From positions 186,001 through 250,000 of the forward strand of contig CALRTC020000004.1 in assembly GCA_943371025.1 (NCBI GenBank): 64,000 nucleotides of DNA, read 5' to 3'. The position numbers were made by a program, and so were the translations under genes. This document shows, in pieces, positions 17,991 to 26,742 of the stretch. Under the pieces are notes generated by a model. That model was not told the origin of the DNA and did no database searches. It saw only the letters and a program-made list of their open reading frames with translations. Position 1 is the stretch's first letter, and each line of letters opens with the position of its first letter. The DNA is from Niveispirillum sp943371025. GTDB lineage: Bacteria > Pseudomonadota > Alphaproteobacteria > Azospirillales > Azospirillaceae.

Positions 17991-19190
17991 GTGATCCCCC
18001 TTTCCGAGGCCCGTACCCGCATCCTGGCCAAGATCGCCCCGCTACCGGCCGAACAGGTGCCGATCACCCAGGGGCTGGGCCGGGTGCTGGCCGCCGATGT
18101 GGTGGCGCGCGTCACCCATCCGCCTGTCGCTGTATCCGCCATGGATGGCTGGGCCGTACGCACGGCGGATATCGCCTCCTTCCCCGTCACGCTGACCCGC
18201 ATCGGGGAAGCGCCGGCCGGTCGCCCCTTCATGGGCGCGGTGGGGCCGGGGCAGGCCGTGCGCATCTTCACCGGTGGCGCCCTGCCCGATGGGGCCGACA
18301 CCGTGGTGGTGCAGGAGGATGCGGACGATCATGGCGCCACCGTCACATGCAAGGATGGCGGTGGCCCCGGCCGCTGGGTCCGACCGGCGGGGCAGGATTT
18401 TGCCACGGGTGATGTCGGGGTGCCGGCGGGGCGCAAGCTGACCGTGCGCGACATCGCGCTGGCCGCGTCGATGAATGTGCCCTGGCTGAAGGTGCGACGC
18501 CGCCCGCGTGTCTCCATCCTGGCTACCGGCGACGAGGTGGTGATGCCCGGCGATATGCTGGCGCCCGGCCAGATCGTCAGTTCCAATTCGCTGGCCCTGT
18601 CCGCCCTGGTCCGGCAACTGGGTGGGGAGGCGGTGGATCTGGGGATTGCCGGCGACAGCACCGACAGCCTGTCCGCCCTGATCGCCGCTGCTTCAGGCAC
18701 CGACCTGCTGGTCACCATCGGCGGCGCGTCGGTGGGGGAACATGATCTGGTGCGCTCCGCCCTGGGTGCGGCCGGGCTGGAGCTGGATTTCTGGAAGATC
18801 GCCATGCGGCCGGGCAAGCCGCTGATGTTCGGCCGCATGGGCGGCGTGCCCGTCATCGGTCTGCCGGGCAATCCGGTTTCCGCCCTGGTCTGCGCCTGGC
18901 TGTTCCTGCGCCCGCTGCTGCTGGGCCTGCAGGGGCTGCCCACGGATGACGCGGTGCGCGACGCCATGCTGGCCCGCGATATGGGCCCCAATGACGGGCG
19001 GGCCGACTTCATCCGCGCCAGACTGGCGGTGGACGGGCAGGGCAGGGAAGTGGCCGAGCCATTTCCCAAACAGGACAGCGGAATGTTGAGCCGGCTGGCC
19101 TGGGCCGACTGCCTGATCCTGCGCGCGCCGCACGCCCCGGCCGTGAAGGCCGGGGAGATGGTGCGGATCATGCCGCTGGACGCGCTTTGA
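17991..19190 (+). CDS. moeA: Molybdopterin molybdenumtransferase MoeA
   Basis: 399 aa. Inserts molybdate into adenylylated molybdopterin. It has the PPVAVSAMDGWAVR motif, FTGGALPDGADTVVVQED, the MPT-binding SILATGDEV with DLLVTIGGASVGEHD, and the LPGNPVSALV segment, matching all MoeA domains. The start is a GTG at 17991 with GGAG seven bases upstream. Gene order moaC-moeA-lexA follows the usual alphaproteobacterial cluster; a 108 bp gap after moaC could hold its own promoter. Confidence 0.94.
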   Translation: MIPLSEARTRILAKIAPLPAEQVPITQGLGRVLAADVVARVTHPPVAVSAMDGWAVRTADIASFPVTLTRIGEAPAGRPFMGAVGPGQAVRIFTGGALPDGADTVVVQEDADDHGATVTCKDGGGPGRWVRPAGQDFATGDVGVPAGRKLTVRDIALAASMNVPWLKVRRRPRVSILATGDEVVMPGDMLAPGQIVSSNSLALSALVRQLGGEAVDLGIAGDSTDSLSALIAAASGTDLLVTIGGASVGEHDLVRSALGAAGLELDFWKIAMRPGKPLMFGRMGGVPVIGLPGNPVSALVCAWLFLRPLLLGLQGLPTDDAVRDAMLARDMGPNDGRADFIRARLAVDGQGREVAEPFPKQDSGMLSRLAWADCLILRAPHAPAVKAGEMVRIMPLDAL

Positions 19191-19220
19191 CGCGGTGATC
19201 CGCCCGGCTCCGGCTTTTTT
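19191..19220 (+). terminator. Weak terminator-like sequence after moeA
   Basis: Short GC-rich inverted repeats (GCGG/CCGC and CCGG/CCGG) lie immediately before a run of six T. The stems are only about 4 bp, so this is a tentative call. Confidence 0.35.
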
Positions 19221-19303
19221 CCTCCCGGTCTGGCGCAACACGGCCTGCAACCATGCAGGGATTATCCTTCCCGAAGCTTCACCAGATTCTCGCAGAAAAA
19301 CAC

Positions 19304-19318
19304 GAACCAAACTGGAAC
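19304..19318. promoter_or_regulatory. LexA (SOS) box 1 upstream of lexA
   Basis: Reads GAAC-N7-GAAC, which is the reverse-strand form of the alphaproteobacterial SOS consensus GTTC-N7-GTTC, a perfect match in both half sites. It lies 105 bp before the lexA start and upstream of the proposed -35 element. Autorepression of lexA is the expected role. Confidence 0.85.
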
Positions 19319-19319
19319 A

Positions 19320-19349
19320 TTGATTGACGTTCCGGGATTGTTCTATATT
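19320..19349 (+). promoter_or_regulatory. Candidate lexA promoter
   Basis: TTGATT (19320-19325) and TATATT (19344-19349) separated by 18 bp. SOS box 2 fills the spacer, as expected for a LexA-repressed promoter. The call is by eye; the -35 match is moderate. Confidence 0.5.
19329..19343. promoter_or_regulatory. LexA (SOS) box 2 upstream of lexA
   Basis: A perfect GTTC-N7-GTTC, 25 bp (start to start) downstream of box 1. Two boxes about two and a half helical turns apart would let two LexA dimers occupy the promoter together. Confidence 0.87.
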
Positions 19350-19423
19350 CTGACGGTGAATATGCCGATGGCTGGACGCCCGAATATCGGGCGGTCGCGA
19401 CCGGACCAGGCTGAGGGGATGCC

Positions 19424-20161
19424 ATGCTGACGCGCAAGCAACAGGAACTGCTGTTCTTCATCAATGACCGGCTGAATGAGGGGGGCGTGTCGCCTTCGTT
19501 CGATGAGATGAAGGATGCGCTGGGCCTGAAGTCGAAGTCGGGCATCCATCGTCTGATCACCGGGCTGGAGGAGCGGGGGTTCATCCGTCGCCTGCCGCAC
19601 CGCGCCCGCGCGCTGGAAGTGCTGCGCCTGCCGGAGAAGCCGTTGGCCAAGACAAAGCCCGTGCCGGCCGCTGCCGCCCCGGCCCCTGTGGCGGAGGTGT
19701 CGCCGCGCTTCAAGCCCAATGTCATCAAGGGGGATTTCCGCGGCGCCCTGCCGGGTCGGCAGGCCAGCAACGATGCCGAAGCGGTGGCCCTGCCGCTCTA
19801 TGGCCGCATCGCCGCCGGTTTGCCGATCGAAGCGATGCGCGATAATTCCGTCACCATCGATATCCCGGCCAGCATGGTGGGGGCTGGTGACCATTACGCG
19901 CTGGAAGTCGCCGGTGACAGCATGGTGGAAGCCGGCATTCTGGACGGCGACACGGTGATCATCCAGCGCTGCGACACGGCGGAGAATGGCACCATCGTCG
20001 TCGCCCTGGTCGATGGACAGGAAGTGACGCTGAAGCGGCTGCGTCGGAAGGGCAATTCCATCGCCCTGGAACCGGCCAACCCGAATTACGAAACCCGGGT
20101 CTTCGGCTCTGACCGCGTCAATGTGCAGGGCCGGCTGATCGGGCTGATCCGGCGTTACTGA
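19424..20161 (+). CDS. lexA: SOS regulon transcriptional repressor LexA
   Basis: 245 aa. N-terminal winged helix (MLTRKQQELLFFINDRL; recognition segment SKSGIHRLITGLEERGFIRR), an Ala/Pro-rich linker lengthened to about residues 70-115, and a C-terminal S24 peptidase domain. The self-cleavage bond is Ala131-Gly132 in GRIAAGLP. The catalytic dyad is Ser166 (GDSMVEAGILDGD) and Lys204 (EVTLKRL). RecA-stimulated autocleavage derepresses SOS genes. Two SOS boxes precede the gene, so it is autoregulated. Confidence 0.97.
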   Translation: MLTRKQQELLFFINDRLNEGGVSPSFDEMKDALGLKSKSGIHRLITGLEERGFIRRLPHRARALEVLRLPEKPLAKTKPVPAAAAPAPVAEVSPRFKPNVIKGDFRGALPGRQASNDAEAVALPLYGRIAAGLPIEAMRDNSVTIDIPASMVGAGDHYALEVAGDSMVEAGILDGDTVIIQRCDTAENGTIVVALVDGQEVTLKRLRRKGNSIALEPANPNYETRVFGSDRVNVQGRLIGLIRRY

Positions 20162-20293
20162 TCCCGTTGGTTGTGGCGGCCCGTCCCCACGGAAGGAGGC
20201 GCCGCCGCAATCCCGTCACCGACGTGCCGTGCTTTCGCCCGGTGCCGCGCGCAGGGTCCTGGTCATCCAAGCCTGTTGATGGTGACCCCGATC

Positions 20294-20509
20294 ATGTCCG
20301 CCGTTCCACCGCGCATTCTGCTTTTGCTGCTGCCGCTGCTGTTGGCCGCCTGCGCCGGTCCCTGTGGTCGCATCGACAGGGAATTGCGGCAATTGAATGC
20401 CGACACCATCCGCAACCCCGCCATCGCCGCCGATGGGCGTTACCTGTCGCAGTTCCAGGAGCTGGCGGCGCAGTCGGTCGAACATGGCTGCCTGGCGGAT
20501 GACCGGTAG
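20294..20509 (+). CDS. Small predicted lipoprotein
   Basis: 71 aa. The N terminus MSAVPPRILLLLLPLLLAAC is a complete lipoprotein signal with a LAAC lipobox, so the mature protein would start at Cys20 and be about 52 residues. The mature part has two further cysteines (CGRIDRELRQL and HGCLADDR) and is otherwise helical. Ribosome-site evidence is weak; the ATG at 20279 is an equally possible start. It sits between lexA and the convergent lipB group. Function unknown. Confidence 0.55.
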   Translation: MSAVPPRILLLLLPLLLAACAGPCGRIDRELRQLNADTIRNPAIAADGRYLSQFQELAAQSVEHGCLADDR

Positions 20510-20527
20510 GGGACGTGTCCAGGGGGC

Positions 20528-20737
20528 TCAGCCCCTTCCTTCCATCAGGTCGCGGATGCGCGACAAATGCTGGCAGGCGCGGCCCACCCCCAGCAGCAGC
20601 ACGCCCAGCAGCAGGCCGACCAGGGCGGGGCCATAGGTGTCCGGCGTGGGGGCGACCAGCATGAAGGCGCTGACCACCAGGGCGGCGGTGCCGACGCCGT
20701 AAAGGACCAGGGCGCTGATGCTGCGGCGCGGGTTCAT
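20528..20737 (-). CDS. Small two-helix membrane protein downstream of lipB
   Basis: 69 aa. Two hydrophobic helices (about residues 9-29 and 35-53) with a short PTPDTYGP turn and a basic C-terminal tail. GGAGG just upstream of its ATG lies inside the end of lipB, whose stop is one base away, so translational coupling with lipB is likely. I do not recognise a family. Confidence 0.65.
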   Translation of the reverse strand: MNPRRSISALVLYGVGTAALVVSAFMLVAPTPDTYGPALVGLLLGVLLLGVGRACQHLSRIRDLMEGRG

Positions 20738-20738
20738 C

Positions 20739-21419
20739 TCAATCCTCCACGGCGCAGGCGGCGGGCGTCCGGGCGACGGCATTTTCGCCGAACACTTCTT
20801 CAAACGCGGCCTGCATGGCCATGTCCACCTCCGGCATCGTGACGATATGGCCCAGGGCCGCCAGCGAGGTGACGCCATGTTCGCGGATGCCGCAGGGCAC
20901 GATTCCCCCGAAATGGCTCAGGTCCGGCTCCACATTCAAGGAGACACCGTGGAAGCTGACACCGCGACGCACGCGCACGCCGATGGCGGCGATCTTGTTC
21001 TCTGTGCCCGGCTGGCCGAAGGGACCCATATCGACCCAGACGCCGACGCGGCCGCAGCGGCGTTCGCCCTTTACGGCGAACTGGGCCAGGGTGCGGATCA
21101 GCCATTCCTCCAGCCGCCAGACGAAATCATGCAGGTCGCCGCCGCGCGCCTGTACGTCCAGCATGACATAGCCGATGCGCTGTCCCGGCCCGTGATAGGT
21201 ATATTGGCCACCGCGCCCCGCCTGGAACACGGGGAACTGCATGGGGGCCAGCAGGTCCGTCTCCCGCGCCGACGTGCCGGCGGTGTAGAGCGGGGGATGT
21301 TCCAGCAGCCAGACGGTTTCCGGCGCCGTGCCGGCCCGCACCTCGGCCACGCGCGCTTCCATGAAGGCAAGGGCTTCCGGGTATTCGACTAGGCTATCGC
21401 TGATCCGCCACAGGGCCAT
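20739..21419 (-). CDS. lipB: Lipoyl(octanoyl) transferase LipB
   Basis: 226 aa. Transfers octanoate from acyl-carrier protein to lipoyl domains, before LipA inserts sulfur. It shows RGGQYTYHGPGQRIGYVMLD, the lysine in ENKIAAIGVRV, and the acyl-accepting cysteine in GGIVPCGI. The ATG at 21419 has GGAAG upstream; a TTG three codons earlier is less likely. It is divergent from cimA. A small membrane-protein gene follows with coupled translation. Confidence 0.95.
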   Translation of the reverse strand: MALWRISDSLVEYPEALAFMEARVAEVRAGTAPETVWLLEHPPLYTAGTSARETDLLAPMQFPVFQAGRGGQYTYHGPGQRIGYVMLDVQARGGDLHDFVWRLEEWLIRTLAQFAVKGERRCGRVGVWVDMGPFGQPGTENKIAAIGVRVRRGVSFHGVSLNVEPDLSHFGGIVPCGIREHGVTSLAALGHIVTMPEVDMAMQAAFEEVFGENAVARTPAACAVED

Positions 21420-21592
21420 GATGGGCAACTTCCGAAGCTTGGGGGGAGCTTTGGCTGCCTATTTAGGGCAAAAACGCCCGCTTACCAATGGGCATGCGAC
21501 CGGGGGACAGTTGCCCCATGCGCGCATGACCATTGATCCGCCGGCCGCGATGCGCCACATTCGGCAACGTCGTTGCTATCTGGCCTTTGATT

Positions 21593-23218
21593 ATGAACGA
21601 AACGAACCGCGTCTATCTCTATGACACCACGCTGCGCGACGGGGCGCAGACCTCCGGCGTTGATTTCACCGTGGCGGACAAGATCGCCATCGCGCAGGAG
21701 CTGGACGCGCTGGGCATTGATTATGTCGAAGGCGGCTGGCCCGGGGCCAACCCGACGGACGACGCCTTCTTCGCCGATCCGCCGCATCTGCACCGCGCCA
21801 CCTTCACGGCCTTTGGCATGACCCGCCGGCCGGGTCGCAGCGCGTCGAACGATCCTGGCCTGTCGGCCCTGCTGGACAGCCCGGCCGATGCGGTGTGCAT
21901 CGTTGGCAAGACCTGGGATTTCCATGTCGATGTCGCGCTGTCGATTCCGCGGGAGGAAAATCTCTCCCTGATCGCCGACAGCATCCGGGAAATCGCGGCG
22001 CGTGGGCGCGAGCCCTTGTTCGACGCTGAACATTTCTTCGATGGGTTCAAGGCCAATCCCGATTATGCCCTGTCCTGCGTGAAGGCGGCGTATGAGGCGG
22101 GGGCCCGCTGGATCGTGCTGTGCGACACCAATGGCGGCACCCTGCCGGACGAGGTGGAACGCATCGTCGGGGAAGTGACCAAGCACATCCCCGGCGGTCG
22201 CATCGGCATCCACACCCATAATGACACGGAAAACGCCGTGTCCAATTCCCTGGCCGCCGTGCGCGCCGGGGCCCGCATGGTTCAGGGCACGCTGAACGGG
22301 CTGGGGGAGCGCTGCGGCAATGCCAATCTCCTGTCCCTGATCCCGACCCTGTCGGTGAAGATGGGGTTCGAGACGGGGGTGGATGCCGATGGCATGGCCC
22401 GTCTGGTCCATATCAGCCGCATGCTGGACGAGCGGTTGAACCGCACGCCCAACCGCCACGCGGCCTATGTTGGTGAAAGCGCCTTTGCCCATAAGGGCGG
22501 GCTGCATGTGTCGGCCGTGGAGAAGGATCCCAGCAGCTACGAGCATGTCGATCCGTCGCTGGTCGGCAACCGCCGGCATGTTCTGGTCTCCGATCAGGCC
22601 GGCCGGTCCAACATCCTGGCCCGCCTGCGCGAGGTGGGGGTGGCCGTCGACCCCAGGGATGAGCGGGTCGGCCATCTGGTTGATCTGGTCAAGCGCCGGG
22701 AGTTCGAGGGCTATGCCTTCGATGGGGCCGAAGCCAGCTTCGAGCTGCTGGCCCGCCGTGCCCTGGGCGAGGTGCCGGACTATTTCCGCTTGGCCGCCTT
22801 CCGCGTGCTGGATGAACGCCGCTGGAACGCCAAGAACGAGTTGGTGACCCTGTCGGAGGCCACCACGAAGGTGGAGGTGCCGGGCCCCAACGGTCCGGAA
22901 TCGGTGATGACGGTGGCAGAGGGCAATGGCCCCGTGAACGCCCTGGATCAGGCGCTGCGCAAGGCCCTGATCCCCGTCTATCCGGCGCTGGAGGGCATGC
23001 GGCTGGTCGATTACAAGGTACGCATCCTGAATGCCCAGGATGGAACCAAGGCCGTGACCCGCGTCATGATCGAAACGGCGGACCGCCACGGACACCGCTG
23101 GTGTACGGTCGGTGTGTCGGCCAATGTCATCGATGCCAGCTTCAATGCCCTGTCGGACAGCATTACCTATTGCCTCTACCGGGCAGGTGCCGCTATCGAC
23201 AATCCTGCGGCGGCCTGA
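21593..23218 (+). CDS. cimA: (R)-citramalate synthase CimA
   Basis: 541 aa. Condenses pyruvate with acetyl-CoA to citramalate, the threonine-independent entry to isoleucine. The N-terminal HMG-CoA-lyase-like barrel contains YLYDTTLRDGAQTSGVDFT, IGIHTHNDTENAVSNSLAA and GTLNGLGERCGNANL. The C-terminal LeuA-type allosteric domain (about residues 400-535) suggests isoleucine feedback. Both length and the SGVDFT variant fit the CimA type rather than LeuA (isopropylmalate synthase). The start ATG at 21593 is 173 bp from the divergent lipB. Confidence 0.9.
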   Translation: MNETNRVYLYDTTLRDGAQTSGVDFTVADKIAIAQELDALGIDYVEGGWPGANPTDDAFFADPPHLHRATFTAFGMTRRPGRSASNDPGLSALLDSPADAVCIVGKTWDFHVDVALSIPREENLSLIADSIREIAARGREPLFDAEHFFDGFKANPDYALSCVKAAYEAGARWIVLCDTNGGTLPDEVERIVGEVTKHIPGGRIGIHTHNDTENAVSNSLAAVRAGARMVQGTLNGLGERCGNANLLSLIPTLSVKMGFETGVDADGMARLVHISRMLDERLNRTPNRHAAYVGESAFAHKGGLHVSAVEKDPSSYEHVDPSLVGNRRHVLVSDQAGRSNILARLREVGVAVDPRDERVGHLVDLVKRREFEGYAFDGAEASFELLARRALGEVPDYFRLAAFRVLDERRWNAKNELVTLSEATTKVEVPGPNGPESVMTVAEGNGPVNALDQALRKALIPVYPALEGMRLVDYKVRILNAQDGTKAVTRVMIETADRHGHRWCTVGVSANVIDASFNALSDSITYCLYRAGAAIDNPAAA

Positions 23219-23256
23219 GGTCGGGCCGCCTTTCAGGGTCCAGATAGCGGCAAGCG

Positions 23257-24051
23257 ATGTCCAGCGGTACGAACAAGCGGGAATTGGCCAAGATGCAGGC
23301 GGACGGCGATGGGCCGGCCGTCATCCTGATCGAACCCCAGATGGGGGAGAATATCGGCGCCTGTGCGCGGGCCATGCTGAATTGCGGTCTGACCGATCTG
23401 CGTCTGGTCAATCCGCGTGATGGCTGGCCCAACGAGAAGGCGGTATCGGCATCCGCCGGCGCTACCCTGGTGCTGGACCGCGTGCGCGTGTTCGACAGTA
23501 CGCCCGCCGCCATCGCCGACCTGCACAAGGTCTTCTCCACCGCCGCGCGTGTGCGCGACATGGTGAAGCCCGTCGTCACCCCGCGTGAGGCCGCGAACGA
23601 GATGCGTGGCCATTGGTCGATCGGGCGCAAGGTCGGGCTGATGTTCGGGCCCGAGCGAACGGGTCTGGTCAATGATGACATCACCCTGACCGACACGCTG
23701 ATTTCCGTGCCGCTGAACCCCGGCTTCTCCTCGCTCAACCTGGGGCAGGCCGTGCTGCTGGTCGCCTATGAATGGTGGATGACGGGGGTAGAGGCGGAAG
23801 ACCGCTATCTGCACACCGGCGCGTCGGAGCCGGCCACCAAGGCCGAATTGCAGAACCTGTTCGATCATCTGGAAGGCGAGCTGGAACAGTCCGGATTCTA
23901 CACCCATCCGGACAAGCGCCCCTCCATGATCCGCAATGTGCGCAACACGCTGCAACGCTGTGGCATGACTGAACAGGAAGTGCGCACCTTCCACGGCGTC
24001 ATTGCGGCCCTGGCCGGGCGCAAGAAGCAGCGCAAGGCGGAGGAGGGGTAA
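23257..24051 (+). CDS. trmJ: tRNA (cytidine/uridine-2'-O-)-methyltransferase TrmJ
   Basis: 264 aa SPOUT-class enzyme. The trefoil-knot segments are AVILIEPQMGENIGACARAMLNCGL, the GLMFGPERTGLVNDD loop and the VPLNPGFSSLNLGQAVLLVAYE motif typical of TrmH group 1 / TrmJ. The family methylates the 2'-O of residue 32 in the tRNA anticodon loop using AdoMet. The C-terminal ~90 residues form the helical extension seen in TrmJ. It begins 38 bp after cimA and is probably on the same transcript. Confidence 0.9.
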   Translation: MSSGTNKRELAKMQADGDGPAVILIEPQMGENIGACARAMLNCGLTDLRLVNPRDGWPNEKAVSASAGATLVLDRVRVFDSTPAAIADLHKVFSTAARVRDMVKPVVTPREAANEMRGHWSIGRKVGLMFGPERTGLVNDDITLTDTLISVPLNPGFSSLNLGQAVLLVAYEWWMTGVEAEDRYLHTGASEPATKAELQNLFDHLEGELEQSGFYTHPDKRPSMIRNVRNTLQRCGMTEQEVRTFHGVIAALAGRKKQRKAEEG

Positions 24052-24090
24052 CCCCCGCCAAGGCCGGCAGCCGCAGGAAACGTCAGCGTT

Positions 24091-24177
24091 CGCAGGTCGG
24101 GGTGAGCGTATGCGACCCCCGACATCATAAAGGCAGCGTCGGCTGTCGGGGTTCGCTCATGCTTACCCCGACCTGCG
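24091..24177. repeat. 34-bp imperfect inverted repeat between convergent genes
   Basis: Left arm 24091-24124 and right arm 24144-24177 match in inverted orientation at about 29 of 34 positions, around a 19-bp loop. The outer 13 bp (CGCAGGTCGGGGT) are perfect. It lies between trmJ and a convergent small gene. No T-run follows on either strand, so it may be a REP-like palindrome or a protein site rather than a simple terminator. Confidence 0.75.
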
Positions 24178-24216
24178 CACCGCCCTGGGCCGGGTCAACG
24201 GGTCGGAACGGGGAAA

Positions 24217-24468
24217 TCAAGCCGCCGTCGCGCGGAAGCCCCAGGATCGGAACACCTGTCCGCGGCTGTCCTGGCGGCGCGTGTCGGCCCGTGCCTCCGC
24301 CTCGCGCTGGCGGGCGGCCTTTTCCACGGCGGCGACGCTGTTATATTTCCGGCCATCCAGGCTGCTGAACAGCGGATGGGCGGCAAAGAAGCGGTATCCC
24401 TGGCCGTCGGCGACGGCGATGCCGGCGCTGTAGCGGCTGGTTTCAATGCTGAATGCCTGATTGGTCAT
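24217..24468 (-). CDS. Small hypothetical protein
   Basis: 83 aa. The start ATG at 24468 has GGGAGA upstream. It is soluble and charged, with no signal peptide, and contains SAGIAVADGQGYRFFAAHPLFSSLDGRKY followed by an Ala/Glu/Arg-rich helix and a short Trp-containing tail (FRSWGFRATAA). The family is not recognised. It converges on trmJ across the palindrome. Confidence 0.65.
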   Translation of the reverse strand: MTNQAFSIETSRYSAGIAVADGQGYRFFAAHPLFSSLDGRKYNSVAAVEKAARQREAEARADTRRQDSRGQVFRSWGFRATAA

Positions 24469-24960
24469 GATATGGGTCTCCCATCGCGGCAAATAGCATG
24501 GCCGCGCTGTACAATCGCTTGGGGCAGGTGGATGGACGCGTGATCGGACGCGTCAACAACACCGCATTCGGGTCTTGCCGGGAGGTTCAATCTGCTGAAG
24601 CGAGCGGGTTGTGTGGCCCATATTGCCCTTCCTTACCAATGGTTTGAACCAAACCACGAAGGGACTTCGTGGCGCTTTAGCGTTTGTTGACGCGGCGCAA
24701 GCTGCTGTTCGTCAAATTGCCGCGGACTGGTGGGCGTCACCCTGGACCTTGCGGTCACGGGTTCAGATTTGGTGATCCGGACGCCACTGTCAAGGGGTGA
24801 ATCGCTATTTTCTGAACCTGATCAATTCCACATAACACATATGAAAACTGTTCTTTGTGTAAATTCACATTCCGTGTTGACGAAACCGGGGAAATAACAA
24901 ACCTTGCATGGCGACGGCGCCCCCCGCCGAACCGGAATGCCCCCAAGGAGGCCGTTCAAC
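24469..24960. other. Long intergenic region before the ABC transporter
   Basis: 492 bp without a supportable gene. It holds the promoter for the small leftward gene and that of the transporter operon. Visible structure includes a perfect 8-bp hairpin, CCACGAAG/CTTCGTGG with a 3-nt loop, at 24654-24672, and an AT-rich stretch at about 24805-24900. A partial resemblance to a thiamine riboswitch (GAACCTGATC at about 24813) lacks the other conserved parts. Confidence 0.5.
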
Positions 24961-25977
24961 ATGTCGATTGCCCGTTTCGCCACCCGGCTGATTGCTGCCA
25001 CCGCCCTGACCGCCACGCTTGTCGGCGGCGCGTCTGCTGCCGATCCGGTGGTGGTGCGTGCGGCCTATATCCCCGTGCTGGGGGCGGCGCAGGCCTTCGT
25101 CATCGACAGCCAGGGCTGGGACCTACAGAACGGCTTCGATCTGCAACTGAAGCAGTTCGACAGTGGCCCCAACGCCATTCAGGCTGTGACCTCGGGCACG
25201 ATCGATGCCTATATTGCCGGTGTCGCCCCCGTCATCGTGGCCAACAGCAAGGGTATCGGTATCAAGGTCGTGGCCGCCACGGCGGTGGAGGAACTGGTGG
25301 TTGCCGCCGGTCCCGATCTGGCCGGCATCTCGGCCAAGCCGGCTGAAGCCATCGCCGCCCTGTCCAAGAAGCTGGGCCGCCCGCTGAAGCTGGCGACGCA
25401 GCCCGCCGGTTCCGTGCCCAACACCTTCCTGCAATATTGGCTGTGGGAAGTGGCCAAGGTGGACAAGGCCTATGTCGAGTTAGTACCGCAGGGTATCGAC
25501 GCCACGCAGCAGGCGCTGCTGGTCGGTGCCGTGGACGGCGCCATCATCCGCGAACCCGCCCTGACCATCATCACCGACCGCAATCCGGGCGTGAAGGTGC
25601 TGGCCTATGGTGGCGACATCATGAAGAACCAGCCGGGCAATGTTATCGCCCTGACTGATGATTTCACCGCCAAGCACCCGGACATCGCCCAGAAGCTGGT
25701 CGAACTGACCGCCAAGGCGACGGAAGTGCTGAAAAAGGACAAGAAGATCGCCGTTGCCGCCGTGGAATCGGCCATCGGCAAGGGCCTGATCCCGCCGGCG
25801 ACGCTGGAACGGGCGCTGGCTTCCCCGGCGGTCAAGTTCAACACCGATCCCGCCGCCATCGTGGCCGAAGTTGGCTTGGTGCAGGATTATCAGGTGAAGC
25901 TGGGCACGGTGAAGGCGGCCGTTCCCGTCGAGCAGCTCTTTGATCTGTCCTATTACAAGAAGGTCGCGGGAAAGTAA
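24961..25977 (+). CDS. ABC transporter substrate-binding protein (SsuA/TauA-like)
   Basis: 338 aa. Cleavable signal peptide ending GGASA, then a periplasmic binding fold (PF09084/NMT1-like). Family segments are VVRAAYIPVLGAAQAFVID, FDSGPNAIQAVTSGTIDAYIAGVAPVIVA and PQGIDATQQALLVGAVDGAIIREPA. The ligand class is sulfonate, nitrate or pyrimidine-type small molecules and cannot be narrowed. AAGGAGG at 24944-24950 supports the ATG at 24961. The permease starts 6 bp later. Confidence 0.88.
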   Translation: MSIARFATRLIAATALTATLVGGASAADPVVVRAAYIPVLGAAQAFVIDSQGWDLQNGFDLQLKQFDSGPNAIQAVTSGTIDAYIAGVAPVIVANSKGIGIKVVAATAVEELVVAAGPDLAGISAKPAEAIAALSKKLGRPLKLATQPAGSVPNTFLQYWLWEVAKVDKAYVELVPQGIDATQQALLVGAVDGAIIREPALTIITDRNPGVKVLAYGGDIMKNQPGNVIALTDDFTAKHPDIAQKLVELTAKATEVLKKDKKIAVAAVESAIGKGLIPPATLERALASPAVKFNTDPAAIVAEVGLVQDYQVKLGTVKAAVPVEQLFDLSYYKKVAGK

Positions 25978-25983
25978 GACACC

Positions 25984-26742
25984 ATGACCCGTTCGCCCCT
26001 TCGCCGACTGGCCCTGTCTTTACTGGGCGTTGTCCTGTTCTTCGCCCTGTGGGAGGCGCTGCCCCGGCTGGGGCTGGTCAAGGCCGTGCTGCTGCCGGCG
26101 CCCAGTGATATTCCCGCCACCTTCTGGCAGGAACTGACCTCAGGCGCCTGGGCCTCGGCCGTGCTGGAAAGCCTGCGCCATTATCTGTCGGGTCTGGTGC
26201 TGGGTTCGGCCCTGGGCGTGGCGCTGGGCGTGGCGACGGGCATGTCGCGCACGCTGGAGGACATGACCAACTGGATCGTGCGCCTGCTGCGTCCCATTCC
26301 GGGTCTGGCCTGGGTGCCGTTCGCCATCATCTGGTTCGGCGTATCCTCCACCGCGGCCAATTTCATCATCGTCGTCGGGGTGTTCTGGATCAATTACTTC
26401 GCGGCACTGGGCGCCGTACAGGCCGTGGACCGCGATCTGATTGAACTGGCCGACGCCTTCGGCCATCGCTCGCCGTTGGCCAAGCTGGTGAAGGTGATCC
26501 TGCCGGCGTCGGTCCAACCCATCATGGCCGGCCTGCGCACCGGCCTGGGGCAAGCATGGATGGCGGTGGTGGCGGCGGAACTGTTCGGCGTGGCGGGGCT
26601 GGGCCAGCGCATGATGCAGGCCTCCTCGCTGCTGGCGACCGATATCGTCGTCGTCTACATGATCACCATGGCGCTGCTTTATGGCGTCGTCGACATGATC
26701 TTCGTCGCCCTGCGCGACCGTCTGCTGGCGTGGAAAGCATGA
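25984..26742 (+). CDS. ABC transporter permease (SsuC/TauC-like)
   Basis: 252 aa inner-membrane protein with about six hydrophobic helices. The binding-protein-dependent transport (EAA) loop is LIELADAFGHRSPLAKLVKVILPASVQPIMAGLRTGLGQAWMAVVAAEL. It pairs with the adjacent ATPase; the next gene overlaps its stop in an ATGA, so the three transporter genes form one operon. Same substrate uncertainty as the binding protein. Confidence 0.92.
   Translation: MTRSPLRRLALSLLGVVLFFALWEALPRLGLVKAVLLPAPSDIPATFWQELTSGAWASAVLESLRHYLSGLVLGSALGVALGVATGMSRTLEDMTNWIVRLLRPIPGLAWVPFAIIWFGVSSTAANFIIVVGVFWINYFAALGAVQAVDRDLIELADAFGHRSPLAKLVKVILPASVQPIMAGLRTGLGQAWMAVVAAELFGVAGLGQRMMQASSLLATDIVVVYMITMALLYGVVDMIFVALRDRLLAWKA

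Noticed and set aside
24800..24850. Possible thiamine (TPP) riboswitch
   Set aside because: GAACCTGATC is present but the CTGAGA and other conserved parts are absent.
24871..24905. TTGACG as a -35 element for the transporter
   Set aside because: No -10 hexamer at acceptable spacing.
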